From NCBI RefSeq assembly GCF_015229955.1, contig NZ_JAAKYZ010000004.1, positions 116,680 through 180,679 on the forward strand: a stretch of 64,000 nt of DNA. The letters run 5' to 3'. Under the pieces are notes generated by a model. The model had not been told where the DNA came from, ran no database searches, and was given only the letters and a program-made list of their open reading frames with translations. Shown in pieces: positions 34,675 through 43,555 of the stretch. A program made the translations under genes and the position numbers. Position 1 is the stretch's first letter, and every line of letters starts with the position of its first letter. Source of the DNA: Campylobacter concisus (GTDB lineage Bacteria > Campylobacterota > Campylobacteria > Campylobacterales > Campylobacteraceae).

Positions 34675-35277
34675 ATGAAAATTTTAAAAATTTTAACTAT
34701 GATTTTACTTTTTACAACTAGCCTTTTTGCTATTTCGAAAGAGCAGATCAAGCCTGAAGTAGAGATGAAAACAACAAAGGTTATTGAAATTTTAAAAGAT
34801 ACAAATTTAGACAATAATGCGAAGACAAAAGAAATTTTTGCTCTTCTTGATCCATTTTTTGACTATAAACAAATGGCAAAGATAAGCCTTGGTAAACGTT
34901 ACAATAGCCTAAGTAGCGATGAGCAGGCTAAATTTGACGCAGCATTTGAGCAAAAACTAAAAAGCTCATACATAGATAAACTTTTAGGGTATAAAGATCA
35001 AGAGATACGTATAACTGGCGAGAGTGAACCACAAAAAAATAGGTACTGGCTAACATCTGAGCTTGTAAATGACGGAAAGAGCTACGAATTTGTCTATAAA
35101 TTTTATGACGCAAAAGAGCATGGCTGGCTCATTTATGACCTTGATATCGTTGGTGTAAGCATCATTCAAACATACAGAAGTCAGTTTGGTGATGTGCTAA
35201 ATAACGCTGATTTCAATACTCTTTTACAAAAGCTAAACGAAGCTGTTTTGCCTGATCAAAATAAAACTAACCCTTAA
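34675..35277 (+). CDS. mlaC: MlaC-type phospholipid-binding periplasmic protein
   Basis: 200 residues with a signal peptide (MKILKILTMILLFTTSLFA). The Ttg2D/MlaC body has LLDPFFDYKQMAKISLGKRY and YDLDIVGVSIIQTYRSQF. It ferries phospholipid between MlaA and an inner-membrane partner. One-base overlap with the RND gene (TAATG). Confidence 0.92.
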   Translation: MKILKILTMILLFTTSLFAISKEQIKPEVEMKTTKVIEILKDTNLDNNAKTKEIFALLDPFFDYKQMAKISLGKRYNSLSSDEQAKFDAAFEQKLKSSYIDKLLGYKDQEIRITGESEPQKNRYWLTSELVNDGKSYEFVYKFYDAKEHGWLIYDLDIVGVSIIQTYRSQFGDVLNNADFNTLLQKLNEAVLPDQNKTNP

Positions 35278-37721
35278 TGCGACAAATTTTTAAATTTATC
35301 ATTGCTAAAAACAAGCTTATTATTGCTCTAATTTTAGCTTTAAGCGTAGTTTTTGGCTATCTTAGTACCAAGCTTAGCGTCGATGCTTCAGCTGAAACGC
35401 TACTACTTGAGCATGATCCTGACTTAAAAGCTTATAGAGAGATAGCTAAACGCTACGACTCACCTGGATTTTTAGTGGTTGCTTTTACTCCAAAAGATGA
35501 TCTTTTTTCACCTAAAAATTTAGAACTTATCAAAAATTTAGGCGATGAACTAGCTAAAAACGATATGGTAAATAGCGTCATCTCTATAATAAATATTCCG
35601 CTTTTAAATAGTGTAAAAGGCGGGATTACGGGCATCTTAGATCATACTCCAACGCTAAGTGATAAAGATATAAATATTTCAAAAGCAAAGCTTGAGTTTG
35701 CCAAAAGTCCGATTTACAGCGGAAATTTGATAAGCAAAGATCTAAAAACCACAGCAATTGCTCTAAATTTAAAACAAGATGAGAAATTTAATGAGCTTGT
35801 AAATGAGAGAAATTTGCTTAGCCAAAAAGAGTCAAACGGCACTATCACACAAGCTGAGCGACTTAAGCTAGAGGCTCTTGCCTATGAGTTTAAAGCCTAC
35901 CGAGATGAGCTTAGAAAAAGTGATCACGAAAACCTTGAGGCTATAAAAGCAACCATAGCTAAATTTAACGCAAATGACGAGCTATTTTTAGGCGGTGCAA
36001 ATATGATCGCCGATGATATGATAGGCTTTATAAAGAGCGATCTTTTGGTCTATGGCTTAAGCGTACTTGCTCTTCTTAGCTTTAGTTTGTGGCTATTTTT
36101 CAGACAGGTTAGATGGATAGTTTTGCCGATGTTTATATGTGCCATAAGTGCCATTTTTACGACCGGAATTTTTGGCATATTTGACTGGGAAGTGACGGTC
36201 ATTAGCTCAAACTACATCGCACTTCAGCTCATCATTACCATTTCAACTGTGATTCATCTTGTCGTTAGTTATAGAGAATTTTACGCAAAGCATCCAAAAT
36301 ATAGCCAAAATCAGCTAATTTATCTAACGCTTCGTGATAAATTCTCTCCATCTTTTTGGGCGATATTTACCACGGTTATTGGCTTTAGCTCGCTTATGAG
36401 TGCTGACATAAAGCCAGTTATCATGCTTGGCATTATGATGAGCACTGGCATTAGCGTTTCGCTTGTGCTTGCGTTTTTGCTATTTGGTGCAATAAATGTA
36501 AATTTAGAAAAATTAGCTCCTATTAGAACCTTTGAAAATAGCTTTAAATTTACAAAATACTGCGCGAATTTAGCTCTAAACTCAAGAAAGATTATCTACG
36601 TAGTTTGCGCTCTAGTTGTCTGTTTTGGCATTTATGGTATCAGCAAGATAAAGGTTGAAAATAGCTTCATTGGCTACTTTAAAGAAAGCACAGAAATTCG
36701 CCAAGGAATGCAAGTCATTGATACTAAACTTGGTGGCACGATACCAGTTGATGTGATAGTGAAATTTAAAGAGCAAAAACAAGATAAAAATACTGAGCAA
36801 GATGAGTTTGAAAATGAGTTTGAAAGCAACGCTAAGGATGCAAAATACTGGTTTAATAGCTATCACACAAGGGTTGCTGAGAAAATTCACGATTATCTAA
36901 AAGAGCAAAAATTTGTCGGACATGTAAGCTCGCTAGCAACCCTTATAAAAGCCATAAAAGAGCTAAATAACGGCGCTAGTGATGATTTTTTATTAGCTGC
37001 GATGTATGAGAAATTACCACAAAATTATAAAAATATCTTATTAAGTCCTTATGTAAGCGTTGAAGATGATGAGCTTAGATTTAGCATAAGGATCGTCGAT
37101 AGCGACTCCGAGCTTAGACGAAATTTATTTCTAAAGGAGCTTAGAGAAGGGCTAGCACAGCTTACTAAAAATGACAATGTAAGTATAGAAGTTGCCGGTA
37201 TGATGGTGCTTTATAACAATATGCTTCAAAATTTACTTAGCTCACAAGTTGATACTTTTGGACTAACTGTCGCTATACTTTTTGTCATATTTTGCTTTAT
37301 CTTTAGGAGTATAAAGTTAGCAACCATTGCGATAGTTTCAAATTTAATCCCGCTTTGCACACTCTTTGGTGTGATGGGTTTTTTTGGCATTCCGCTTGAT
37401 GTGATGAGTATCACGATCGCAGCCATTAGTATAGGTATCGGCGTTGATGATATCATCCACTACATCCACCGCTTTAAAGAAGAAATGCTTACAAAAAGTG
37501 TTTTTGAGAGTATTAAAGCTGCTCATGCAAGCATCGGATATGCGATGTATTACACATCATTCACCATTTTTCTTGGCTTTAGTGTGATGATAACCAGCAA
37601 CTTTATCCCAACTATATATTTTGGCTTACTAACCGATCTTGTTATGGTATTTATGCTTCTTGGCGCACTAATCATCTTACCAAGCCTCATTGCAAGCTTT
37701 GTAAAAAAGAGCGATATTTAA
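35277..37721 (+). CDS. RND/MMPL-family lipid transporter of the mlaA-mlaC operon
   Basis: 814 residues: one N-terminal helix (about 12-30), a periplasmic domain (about 31-245), a helix bundle (about 248-395), a helix near 425, a second periplasmic domain, and a final bundle (about 645-810). This is the MMPL/sterol-sensing layout of hopanoid transporter HpnN. It likely couples the proton gradient to lipid movement via MlaC. C. jejuni has the same three-gene set by my recollection (Cj1371-Cj1373). Direction of transport is unknown. Confidence 0.85.
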   Translation: MRQIFKFIIAKNKLIIALILALSVVFGYLSTKLSVDASAETLLLEHDPDLKAYREIAKRYDSPGFLVVAFTPKDDLFSPKNLELIKNLGDELAKNDMVNSVISIINIPLLNSVKGGITGILDHTPTLSDKDINISKAKLEFAKSPIYSGNLISKDLKTTAIALNLKQDEKFNELVNERNLLSQKESNGTITQAERLKLEALAYEFKAYRDELRKSDHENLEAIKATIAKFNANDELFLGGANMIADDMIGFIKSDLLVYGLSVLALLSFSLWLFFRQVRWIVLPMFICAISAIFTTGIFGIFDWEVTVISSNYIALQLIITISTVIHLVVSYREFYAKHPKYSQNQLIYLTLRDKFSPSFWAIFTTVIGFSSLMSADIKPVIMLGIMMSTGISVSLVLAFLLFGAINVNLEKLAPIRTFENSFKFTKYCANLALNSRKIIYVVCALVVCFGIYGISKIKVENSFIGYFKESTEIRQGMQVIDTKLGGTIPVDVIVKFKEQKQDKNTEQDEFENEFESNAKDAKYWFNSYHTRVAEKIHDYLKEQKFVGHVSSLATLIKAIKELNNGASDDFLLAAMYEKLPQNYKNILLSPYVSVEDDELRFSIRIVDSDSELRRNLFLKELREGLAQLTKNDNVSIEVAGMMVLYNNMLQNLLSSQVDTFGLTVAILFVIFCFIFRSIKLATIAIVSNLIPLCTLFGVMGFFGIPLDVMSITIAAISIGIGVDDIIHYIHRFKEEMLTKSVFESIKAAHASIGYAMYYTSFTIFLGFSVMITSNFIPTIYFGLLTDLVMVFMLLGALIILPSLIASFVKKSDI

Positions 37722-37728
37722 GCTAAAT

Positions 37729-38304
37729 TTATTTGATAACTTTGATGAACGAGTAGACATCGGCCACGCCATCAATATGCTTAGCATACCAAATAGCATG
37801 TTTTTCTTGTTCAATACTATCAACTACGCCGCTAAATACAACATCGCAGCCAACTATGCTAACACGCACATTTGTGCCCTCAACTATACTATCTTTAAAA
37901 AGATTTTGCTTTAAGTTTGCGAGAATTTTTAGACTATCGCATGGATATTCTGGCTTTTTGATACGAAGATAGGTATAAATTTTTCGCACGCCATCTGTAC
38001 TTTTGGCTAGTTCTACTAGCTTATCTTCAAGCTCTTTACTATCAACAAGTCCGATCAGATAGGCATCTCCGTAAAAGACCTCTATCTCGATGTCGATATT
38101 ACTAAGCCCTTTTGAAAATAAAATTTTGCTTTGCAATTTGCTTTGTATAAATTTATCTCTTGTGATTGAGTAAATACCACGTTTATCACGCGAAATAGAG
38201 TACGCATCATATACATTTAGTGGTGCAGTTGCTGGAGAAAGAACCGAAGAGCAAGAGCAAAAAAATAGAGCCAAAAATGCAAAAACGCTAAATTTTAAAA
38301 TCAG
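37729..38304 (-). CDS. BON-domain lipoprotein with a non-canonical start
   Basis: Two BON domains (about residues 60-120 and 125-190 of the long form) with IEVFYGDAYLIGLVDSKE and VRVSIVGCDVVFSGVVDS. They are preceded by a lipoprotein signal whose lipobox is FFCSC-like. The obvious ATG is missing: a TTG at 38274 would cut the signal peptide to about six residues. The complete signal and a well-placed AAAGGA site need a CTG at 38304, where homologues would presumably have ATG. It resembles the OsmY/DolP family of envelope-integrity proteins. Tail-to-tail with the RND gene. Confidence 0.75.
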   Translation of the reverse strand: MILKFSVFAFLALFFCSCSSVLSPATAPLNVYDAYSISRDKRGIYSITRDKFIQSKLQSKILFSKGLSNIDIEIEVFYGDAYLIGLVDSKELEDKLVELAKSTDGVRKIYTYLRIKKPEYPCDSLKILANLKQNLFKDSIVEGTNVRVSIVGCDVVFSGVVDSIEQEKHAIWYAKHIDGVADVYSFIKVIK

Positions 38305-38364
38305 AAATCCTTTTGTAATTTCAAAAAGTTTATAGAAAATGGGCTAAAATTTATCTAAATCTGC

Positions 38365-38370
38365 TAAAAT
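38365..38370 (+). promoter_or_regulatory. -10 box of selC
   Basis: TGCTAAAAT (extended -10) ends 9 nt before the tRNA. Confidence 0.4.
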
Positions 38371-38379
38371 AACGCGCAC

Positions 38380-38477
38380 GGAGGATAAAGTAATCTGGTG
38401 ATGCTCACGGGCTTCAAACCCGATGACTGGGCGGTTGACCGTCTGGTGGGGAGTTCGATTCTCTCATCCTCTCGCCA
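38380..38477 (+). tRNA. selC: tRNA-Sec (anticodon TCA)
   Basis: 98 nt including an encoded CCA. The anticodon loop CTTCAAA in the stem GGG/CCC gives anticodon TCA (38414-38416). A long variable arm (GGGCGGTTGACCGTCTGG region) and GGGAGTTCGATTCTCTC T-arm follow. The acceptor pairs GGAGGAT with ATCCTCT. Length, long acceptor/T stem and variable arm are diagnostic of tRNA-Sec. It implies the organism makes selenoproteins; formate dehydrogenase is usual in Campylobacter, though none is in this window. Confidence 0.93.
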
Positions 38478-38483
38478 CTCACT

Positions 38484-39143
38484 TTAAATTTTACTTTTAT
38501 CAAGCAAATTTATAATCCCAAATAAAATAAAGCTTAATACAACCAAAACAAGGCTTAAAATCAGCGCTTCATCACTTTTACCATCATATACGGCATTATA
38601 AATGGCAAGCGAAATAGTGTCTGTTTTGCCTATGATATTGCCACCCAAAATTAGTGTTATGCCAACCTCGCCAAGCCCACGCGAGATCGCTAAGATAAAA
38701 GCCGCTGCTACGCTTTTTGCAACACACGGGAAGAGCACAAAAATAGCTGTTTGAAATTTATCTTTCCCAAGGCTGTATGCTGCTTCACTTAGGCTTTTTG
38801 AAAGTGAGCCAAGAGCAGAAGCGACAGGCTTTACAAATAGTGGCAACGAGGCTATAAAAGCAGCTAACACAAGAGCCTTAAAACTAAAAATAATTTCTAA
38901 ATTTAAAGCCTTACCGACGATGCCATTTTTACCAAGCAGATAAAGCAGTAAAAATCCGGTCGCAATGGGTGGAAAGATGAGCGGAAAAGTTACGATCATC
39001 TCTAAAATAGCTTTAAATTTGGCCTTACCAAAAGCTAAATAATAAGCCAAAGCCAGCCCAAAAATGATAAGCAAAGCCCCTTGGCACAAAATGACCTTTA
39101 TGCTTAAAAATAGCGGATCAAACAGCCAAGAGAGCTCTTGCAA
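38484..39143 (-). CDS. ModB-like oxyanion ABC permease
   Basis: 219 residues from a TTG start (AAGG upstream). About six membrane helices and the ATPase-contact loop EAAYSLGKDKFQTAIFVLFP near residue 140. Related to but clearly different from ModB at 30.3 kb. It pairs with the binding protein 8 nt upstream, but no ATPase gene is adjacent; the tRNA-Sec gene follows 6 nt away on the other strand. Substrate may be tungstate or molybdate. Confidence 0.82.
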   Translation of the reverse strand: MQELSWLFDPLFLSIKVILCQGALLIIFGLALAYYLAFGKAKFKAILEMIVTFPLIFPPIATGFLLLYLLGKNGIVGKALNLEIIFSFKALVLAAFIASLPLFVKPVASALGSLSKSLSEAAYSLGKDKFQTAIFVLFPCVAKSVAAAFILAISRGLGEVGITLILGGNIIGKTDTISLAIYNAVYDGKSDEALILSLVLVVLSFILFGIINLLDKSKI

Positions 39144-39151
39144 ATTTCGCC

Positions 39152-39850
39152 TTATCTTATGCCAAATTTAGTGTAAATTTCTTTTGATCTTTCACTTTTT
39201 AGCTCATTTAAAAATTTCTCACAATCAGCCTTTTTATCGCATTCTTCAAGCTTTGCAGCTACAATGTTTGCTGGAGTATAAAGCGCTCTGTCTATCAAAA
39301 TAAAACTACCAAATTCGTCTTTGTGTGCGTTTATTTCAGTTTGGTTGATGAACCCAGCATCAACTTCACCGTTTAATACATAAGTAACGACTTGTGGCAC
39401 GCCAGCAACTGCTAAAATTTTATCCTTTAGCTCACCACTTAAATTTGCTTTTTGCATAAATTCATTTGCTCTTTTACCATAAACTGTCTTTATTGCGTCT
39501 GGCATAGCGATCTTAGAAAGCGCTTTTAGCTCTTCAGCTTTTTCAATTTTTACACCCTTTTTAGTAGCTAGCACCAAGGCGCCTGAGCCCAAATTTACAT
39601 ACTCAGCGATCTTGAGATCAGATTTTTTCAAAAAGTCCTCATCGCCTACGATCACGTCAGTTTTGCCCTCTTTTGCCTGAGCCATAATAGCTGTGATGTT
39701 TGCAAAAGAAGTGTCGATATTTACGCCATCTTTTTTGAGATTTTGCGTGACTGCTTCGACTATCTTTTTATATCCGCCGCCCGCACTTACTAGCAAATTT
39801 TCATTGCCAAATGCAAAAATTGCAACCATTAAAAGTAAGAACTTTTTCAT
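39152..39850 (-). CDS. periplasmic oxyanion-binding protein, ModA-like
   Basis: 232 residues with a short signal peptide (MKKFLLLMVAIFAFG). The mature protein has LLVSAGGGYKKIVEAV, AGVPQVVTYVLNGEVDAGFI and a C-terminal LNELKSERSKEIYTKFG, as in ModA/WtpA-type proteins. The TTTS motif of TupA tungstate proteins is not seen, so naming it tupA is not justified. It probably binds molybdate, tungstate or another tetrahedral anion. Forms a two-gene unit with the permease. Confidence 0.78.
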   Translation of the reverse strand: MKKFLLLMVAIFAFGNENLLVSAGGGYKKIVEAVTQNLKKDGVNIDTSFANITAIMAQAKEGKTDVIVGDEDFLKKSDLKIAEYVNLGSGALVLATKKGVKIEKAEELKALSKIAMPDAIKTVYGKRANEFMQKANLSGELKDKILAVAGVPQVVTYVLNGEVDAGFINQTEINAHKDEFGSFILIDRALYTPANIVAAKLEECDKKADCEKFLNELKSERSKEIYTKFGIR

Positions 39851-39948
39851 ATTTTTCCTTTAAAACTAAAATTTCAAGATTTTATAAAATATACTCTTAT
39901 ACATTCTTAAAATATATTTTTATAATTTTCACTTTTCTACCAAAATGC

Positions 39949-39954
39949 TATAAT
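39949..39954 (+). promoter_or_regulatory. -10 box of pncB
   Basis: TGCTATAAT, an extended perfect -10, lies 21 nt before the ATG. Confidence 0.6.
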
Positions 39955-39974
39955 CACGCTAAAAAAGGACAGAC

Positions 39975-41063
39975 ATGAACGAACTTGAGCTAAAGATGCA
40001 AGGCAAGATAAAAAGGCTAACAGATAAGACTTTTAGGCTAGATCCAAGGATCGGCGAGGGCTACTTTACTGCGAAATATTTTCTAAAAGTAAATGAGATA
40101 ATTAAGCAAAACTTACCCGATCAACATGTGACGATGCAGTTTTTCCAAAGGCGCGATGATATCGTGCTTTGCGGCATTGACGAGGTTTTAGCTATCATCA
40201 ATAAATTTGCCAAAAATCCAAGCGAGCTTGAGATTTACGCACTTGATGATGGTGATATCATAAATGCAAACGAGCCAGTTTTAAAGATAAGTGGCAAGTA
40301 TGAAAATTTCGGATTTTTAGAAAATGTGATCGACGCGACGCTTACTAGAAGAAGCTGCGTGGCGACAAACTCCAGAGATGTGATAAAAGCGGCAAATGGC
40401 AAGGTGGTTTTTAGCATGGCTGATAGACAAGATGACATCTGCACACAGCCAGGTGACGGCTATGCCTCATTTATTGGCGGTATAAAAAAGGTCGCTACTG
40501 ACGCTCAGGGCGAGCTTACAGGGCTAAAAGGTGGTGGTACCATGCCTCATGCGCTTATTCAAATGTGCGGTGGAGATATAGTAAAAGCCTCAGAAATTTA
40601 TGCTAAAACCTTTGGAAATGAGAAGATCACGGCCTTAGTGGACTATAATAACGACGTGATCACAGATGCATTAAAGGCTGCAAATGCCTTAAAAGAGAGG
40701 CTTGGCGCGGTTAGAGTCGATACTAGTAAAAATTTGATAGATAAATATTTTGAGAACAAAGACACGAGTAAATTTGACCCACACGGCGTTTGCAAGGAGC
40801 TTATATTTGCTCTAAGAGAGGCGCTTGACAAAGCTGGTTTTAAATACGTTAAAATCGTCGTTAGCTCAGGCTTTAGCCCTAAAATTATAAAAGAATTTGA
40901 AGCTTATAACACACCAGTTGATACTTATGGCGTTGGAAGTTATCTTGTTAAAAATGACATTTGTGGCTTTACTGGCGATCTGGTCGAGCTAAACGGTAAA
41001 GATGAGGCTAAATTTGGTAGGAAAAATTTCGCTTCGGATAGACTAAAAAGAGTGAAATTTTAA
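39975..41063 (+). CDS. pncB: nicotinate phosphoribosyltransferase family protein
   Basis: 362 residues. The body has VIDATLTRRSCVATNSRDVI and the phosphate-binding region FDPHGVCKELIFALREAL plus VSSGFSPKIIKEF near the C-terminus. It converts nicotinate and PRPP to nicotinate mononucleotide for NAD salvage. It belongs to the shorter type seen in Campylobacter. The AAAAAAGGA site precedes the ATG. The downstream lipoprotein starts 8 nt later. Confidence 0.87.
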   Translation: MNELELKMQGKIKRLTDKTFRLDPRIGEGYFTAKYFLKVNEIIKQNLPDQHVTMQFFQRRDDIVLCGIDEVLAIINKFAKNPSELEIYALDDGDIINANEPVLKISGKYENFGFLENVIDATLTRRSCVATNSRDVIKAANGKVVFSMADRQDDICTQPGDGYASFIGGIKKVATDAQGELTGLKGGGTMPHALIQMCGGDIVKASEIYAKTFGNEKITALVDYNNDVITDALKAANALKERLGAVRVDTSKNLIDKYFENKDTSKFDPHGVCKELIFALREALDKAGFKYVKIVVSSGFSPKIIKEFEAYNTPVDTYGVGSYLVKNDICGFTGDLVELNGKDEAKFGRKNFASDRLKRVKF

Positions 41064-41071
41064 GAAAAAAG

Positions 41072-41559
41072 ATGAAATTTATAAAAATTTTAATGTTTTT
41101 GTCGCTTTTGTTAACTGCTTGCACCGCCACAAACTATGCTAACGCTTTTGAAAAGGTTGGCATCCTTGAAGACGGAGTTTATCGCTTTAGCCAAAATGGC
41201 CTTGGCGTCAAAAAAGACCTGCTTGTAAAGGTGATCTCGGTGCAAAACGCAGAAAAAAGATCATCTCGATGCTAAATATCCCTAAAAAATCTAAAATCAA
41301 TGACTTTAAAACAAGCGATACTGGCGTAATAGTGTGGCCATTTTACGAGTTTGAGGGCAAATTTATAACGACAATAATCGTTGAAAATATAAAAAAAGAA
41401 GATAGCGATCAAAAGCTACTTAAGATGTTAGAGCTTAAGCATCCGTTTTACTCAACGATCCTAGCACGAAGAAAAGGTGCTAAAGACGCCATAGACGTGA
41501 AATACGTGCTAAATTTCAAAGAGGCAAAGCTGGTAAAATCGTTTAAAAACCGCCCTTAA
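41072..41559 (+). pseudogene. small lipoprotein gene split by a frameshift
   Basis: Frame 1 encodes a signal peptide with lipobox LTAC (Cys17) and runs to a stop at 41275. A second frame, 41269-41559, continues with a smooth protein sequence. Adding one A to the A6 run at 41253-41258 joins them into 162 residues (..QNAEKKIISMLNIPKK..). The second half alone has no ribosome site. It could be a true pseudogene, a slippage-controlled gene, or a sequencing error in the A run. I do not recognise the family. Confidence 0.75.
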
Positions 41560-41614
41560 AACTTTATTTTAAATAAATTTCATTAAAATGGCGTAATCAA
41601 AAAAAGGATCATCT

Positions 41615-42487
41615 TTGCATAATCTAAAAACTATAAACGTCGCTCACTCGCCGGACGCTGACGATATTTTCATGTATGCCGCGGTCAAATTTGGCTGGGT
41701 TAGCAGTAAAAATTTAGCCTTTACATCAAAGGCGCTTGATATCGAAACGCTAAACGAAGAGGCGCTAAAAGGCACTTACGAGGCCACAGCGATCAGCTTT
41801 GCACTCTATCCAAAAATTTGCGACGAGTATGCACTTTTACGCTGCGCCGTGAGCTTTGGCAATGGATATGGCCCAAAGCTTATCAAGCTAAAAGATAAGC
41901 AGCTAAAGCGAAATTTTAAAGTCGCGCTCTCTGGCAAAAACACGACAAATGCCCTGCTATTTCGCATAGCCTACCCAGAGGCAAGGATCGTTTATAAAAA
42001 TTTTCTTGAGATCGAAAATGCTGTGCTTAGTGGCGAGGTCGATGCTGGCGTACTCATACATGAAAGCATCTTAAATTTCTCCGATCAGCTCTGCGTAGAG
42101 CGTGAAATTTGGGACATCTGGAGCGAGCTAAACGGCGAAAATTTACCGCTTCCACTTGGCGGCATGGCACTTAGACGAAGCCTACCGATAACTGACGCGA
42201 TTGAATGCGAGAGAGTGCTTAGCGAGGCCGTTAGGATCGCCACTTCGCACAAGCCATTTTTATCTCACATGCTAATGGAGCGAAACCTCATCAGAGTTGG
42301 CAAAGAGGAGCTTAAAACGTATCTAAATTTATACGCAAATGACGAGTCGATAAGCATGAACGAAACGCAGCTAAAAGCGCTAAATAAGCTCTATCAAATA
42401 GGCTATGACAAAGGCTTTTTCGAAAAGCCAATCGACGTAAACGACTATTTAATTCCAACTGAATACAACGAAGTAAGGTTTAGCTGA
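41615..42487 (+). CDS. mqnD: 1,4-dihydroxy-6-naphthoate synthase family protein (futalosine pathway)
   Basis: 290 residues from a TTG start with AAAGGA 6 nt upstream. The HSPDADDIFMYAAVKFGW opening and VALSGKNTTNALLFRIAYPE and DAGVLIHES blocks match the MqnD-type periplasmic-binding-like fold. It converts cyclised dehypoxanthinyl futalosine to 1,4-dihydroxy-6-naphthoate for menaquinone. Campylobacter uses this route instead of the men pathway. One-base overlap with fliQ. Confidence 0.87.
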   Translation: MHNLKTINVAHSPDADDIFMYAAVKFGWVSSKNLAFTSKALDIETLNEEALKGTYEATAISFALYPKICDEYALLRCAVSFGNGYGPKLIKLKDKQLKRNFKVALSGKNTTNALLFRIAYPEARIVYKNFLEIENAVLSGEVDAGVLIHESILNFSDQLCVEREIWDIWSELNGENLPLPLGGMALRRSLPITDAIECERVLSEAVRIATSHKPFLSHMLMERNLIRVGKEELKTYLNLYANDESISMNETQLKALNKLYQIGYDKGFFEKPIDVNDYLIPTEYNEVRFS

Positions 42488-42753
42488 TGCAAAGTACGCT
42501 TGTCTCGCTTGGAGTTGAAACCTTTAAGATCGCCCTTTACATCAGCCTTCCGATGCTGCTAAGCGGCCTAATCGCAGGTCTTATCATCTCCATTTTTCAA
42601 GCGACCACGCAGATAAACGAAACCACGCTAAGCTTTGTGCCAAAAATTTTGCTAGTCGTCGTTGTAATCATATTTTTGATGCCTTGGATGATCTCGATGA
42701 TGGTTGAATTTACCACTCGCATGCTTGATTTTATACCGGAATTTATCCAGTGA
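42487..42753 (+). CDS. fliQ: flagellar export apparatus protein FliQ
   Basis: 88 residues, two membrane helices (about 16-38 and 52-74). GLIISIFQATTQINETTLSFVPKI is the highly conserved FliQ core. It is part of the inner-membrane FliPQR pore of the flagellar type III system that exports the flagellin of this window. fliQ-murB adjacency is shared with C. jejuni. Overlaps murB by 4 nt. Confidence 0.96.
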   Translation: MQSTLVSLGVETFKIALYISLPMLLSGLIAGLIISIFQATTQINETTLSFVPKILLVVVVIIFLMPWMISMMVEFTTRMLDFIPEFIQ

Positions 42754-43547
42754 CGAGGTTTGTTGATTTTTCTAAATTTACTTCGGTTAGGATAGGTGGC
42801 GTGCATGAAATTTTTGAGCTTAATTGCCTTGATGATCTAAATTCGCCTGAATTCTTGGGTGCTGTGATGATAGGCGGAGGTAACAATCTACTCATCTCGC
42901 CAAATCCCCCAAAAATGGCGATACTTGGCAAGAGCTTTGACTATATAAATTTAGAACGCTTAGGCGATAAAATTTATCTTGAGATAGGTGCTGCAACAAA
43001 ATCAGCTAAAATTTATAACTTCTGCAAGCAAAATAACATTGCTGGCCTTGAGTTTTTAAAAAATATCCCAGGCACACTTGGCGGACTTATAAAAATGAAT
43101 GCTGGGCTGCTTAAATTTAGCATAAGCGACAATCTCACACATGTGCGTCTGGCTCGTGGCTGGGTAGGCAAAGATGAGATAAGCTTTAGCTACCGTCACA
43201 GCGGTATAGATGAGGCCATTTTGGGGGCTAAATTTGAGCTTTGTAGTGGCTTTGATACGAGCATTTCTGAGACCATAAGTGTAAAAAGAGCAAATCAGCC
43301 AAAAGGGGCTAGCTTTGGCAGCTGCTTTGTTAATCCAGATGGGCACTTTGCAGGGGCATTGATTGAAGCGGTGGGGTTAAAGGGATACGTGATCGGCGGA
43401 GCGAAATTTAGCGAAGAGCACGCAAATTTCTTGATAAATTTTAACCACGCAAGCTTTGAAGACGCCACAAATCTTATAAATTTAGCAAAGGCTAGGGTTT
43501 TAGAGAAATTTGGCGTAGAGCTTAAGACTGAAGTTTGCATTTTATAA
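42750..43547 (+). CDS. murB: UDP-N-acetylenolpyruvoylglucosamine reductase
   Basis: 265 residues from a GTG that overlaps the fliQ stop. VMIGGGNNLLISPNPPK and AGLEFLKNIPGTLGGLIKMN are the FAD-binding blocks. QPKGASFGSCFVNPDGHFAGALIEAVGLKG carries the catalytic serine region. It is the second enzyme of peptidoglycan precursor synthesis. Shorter than enteric MurB, consistent with type IIa. Confidence 0.95.
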   Translation: MTRFVDFSKFTSVRIGGVHEIFELNCLDDLNSPEFLGAVMIGGGNNLLISPNPPKMAILGKSFDYINLERLGDKIYLEIGAATKSAKIYNFCKQNNIAGLEFLKNIPGTLGGLIKMNAGLLKFSISDNLTHVRLARGWVGKDEISFSYRHSGIDEAILGAKFELCSGFDTSISETISVKRANQPKGASFGSCFVNPDGHFAGALIEAVGLKGYVIGGAKFSEEHANFLINFNHASFEDATNLINLAKARVLEKFGVELKTEVCIL

Positions 43548-43555
43548 GGATAGTG

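Noticed and set aside
39152..39850. Naming the binding protein TupA
   Set aside because: The TTTS oxyanion motif expected of TupA was not found, and the neighbour permease is ModB-like.
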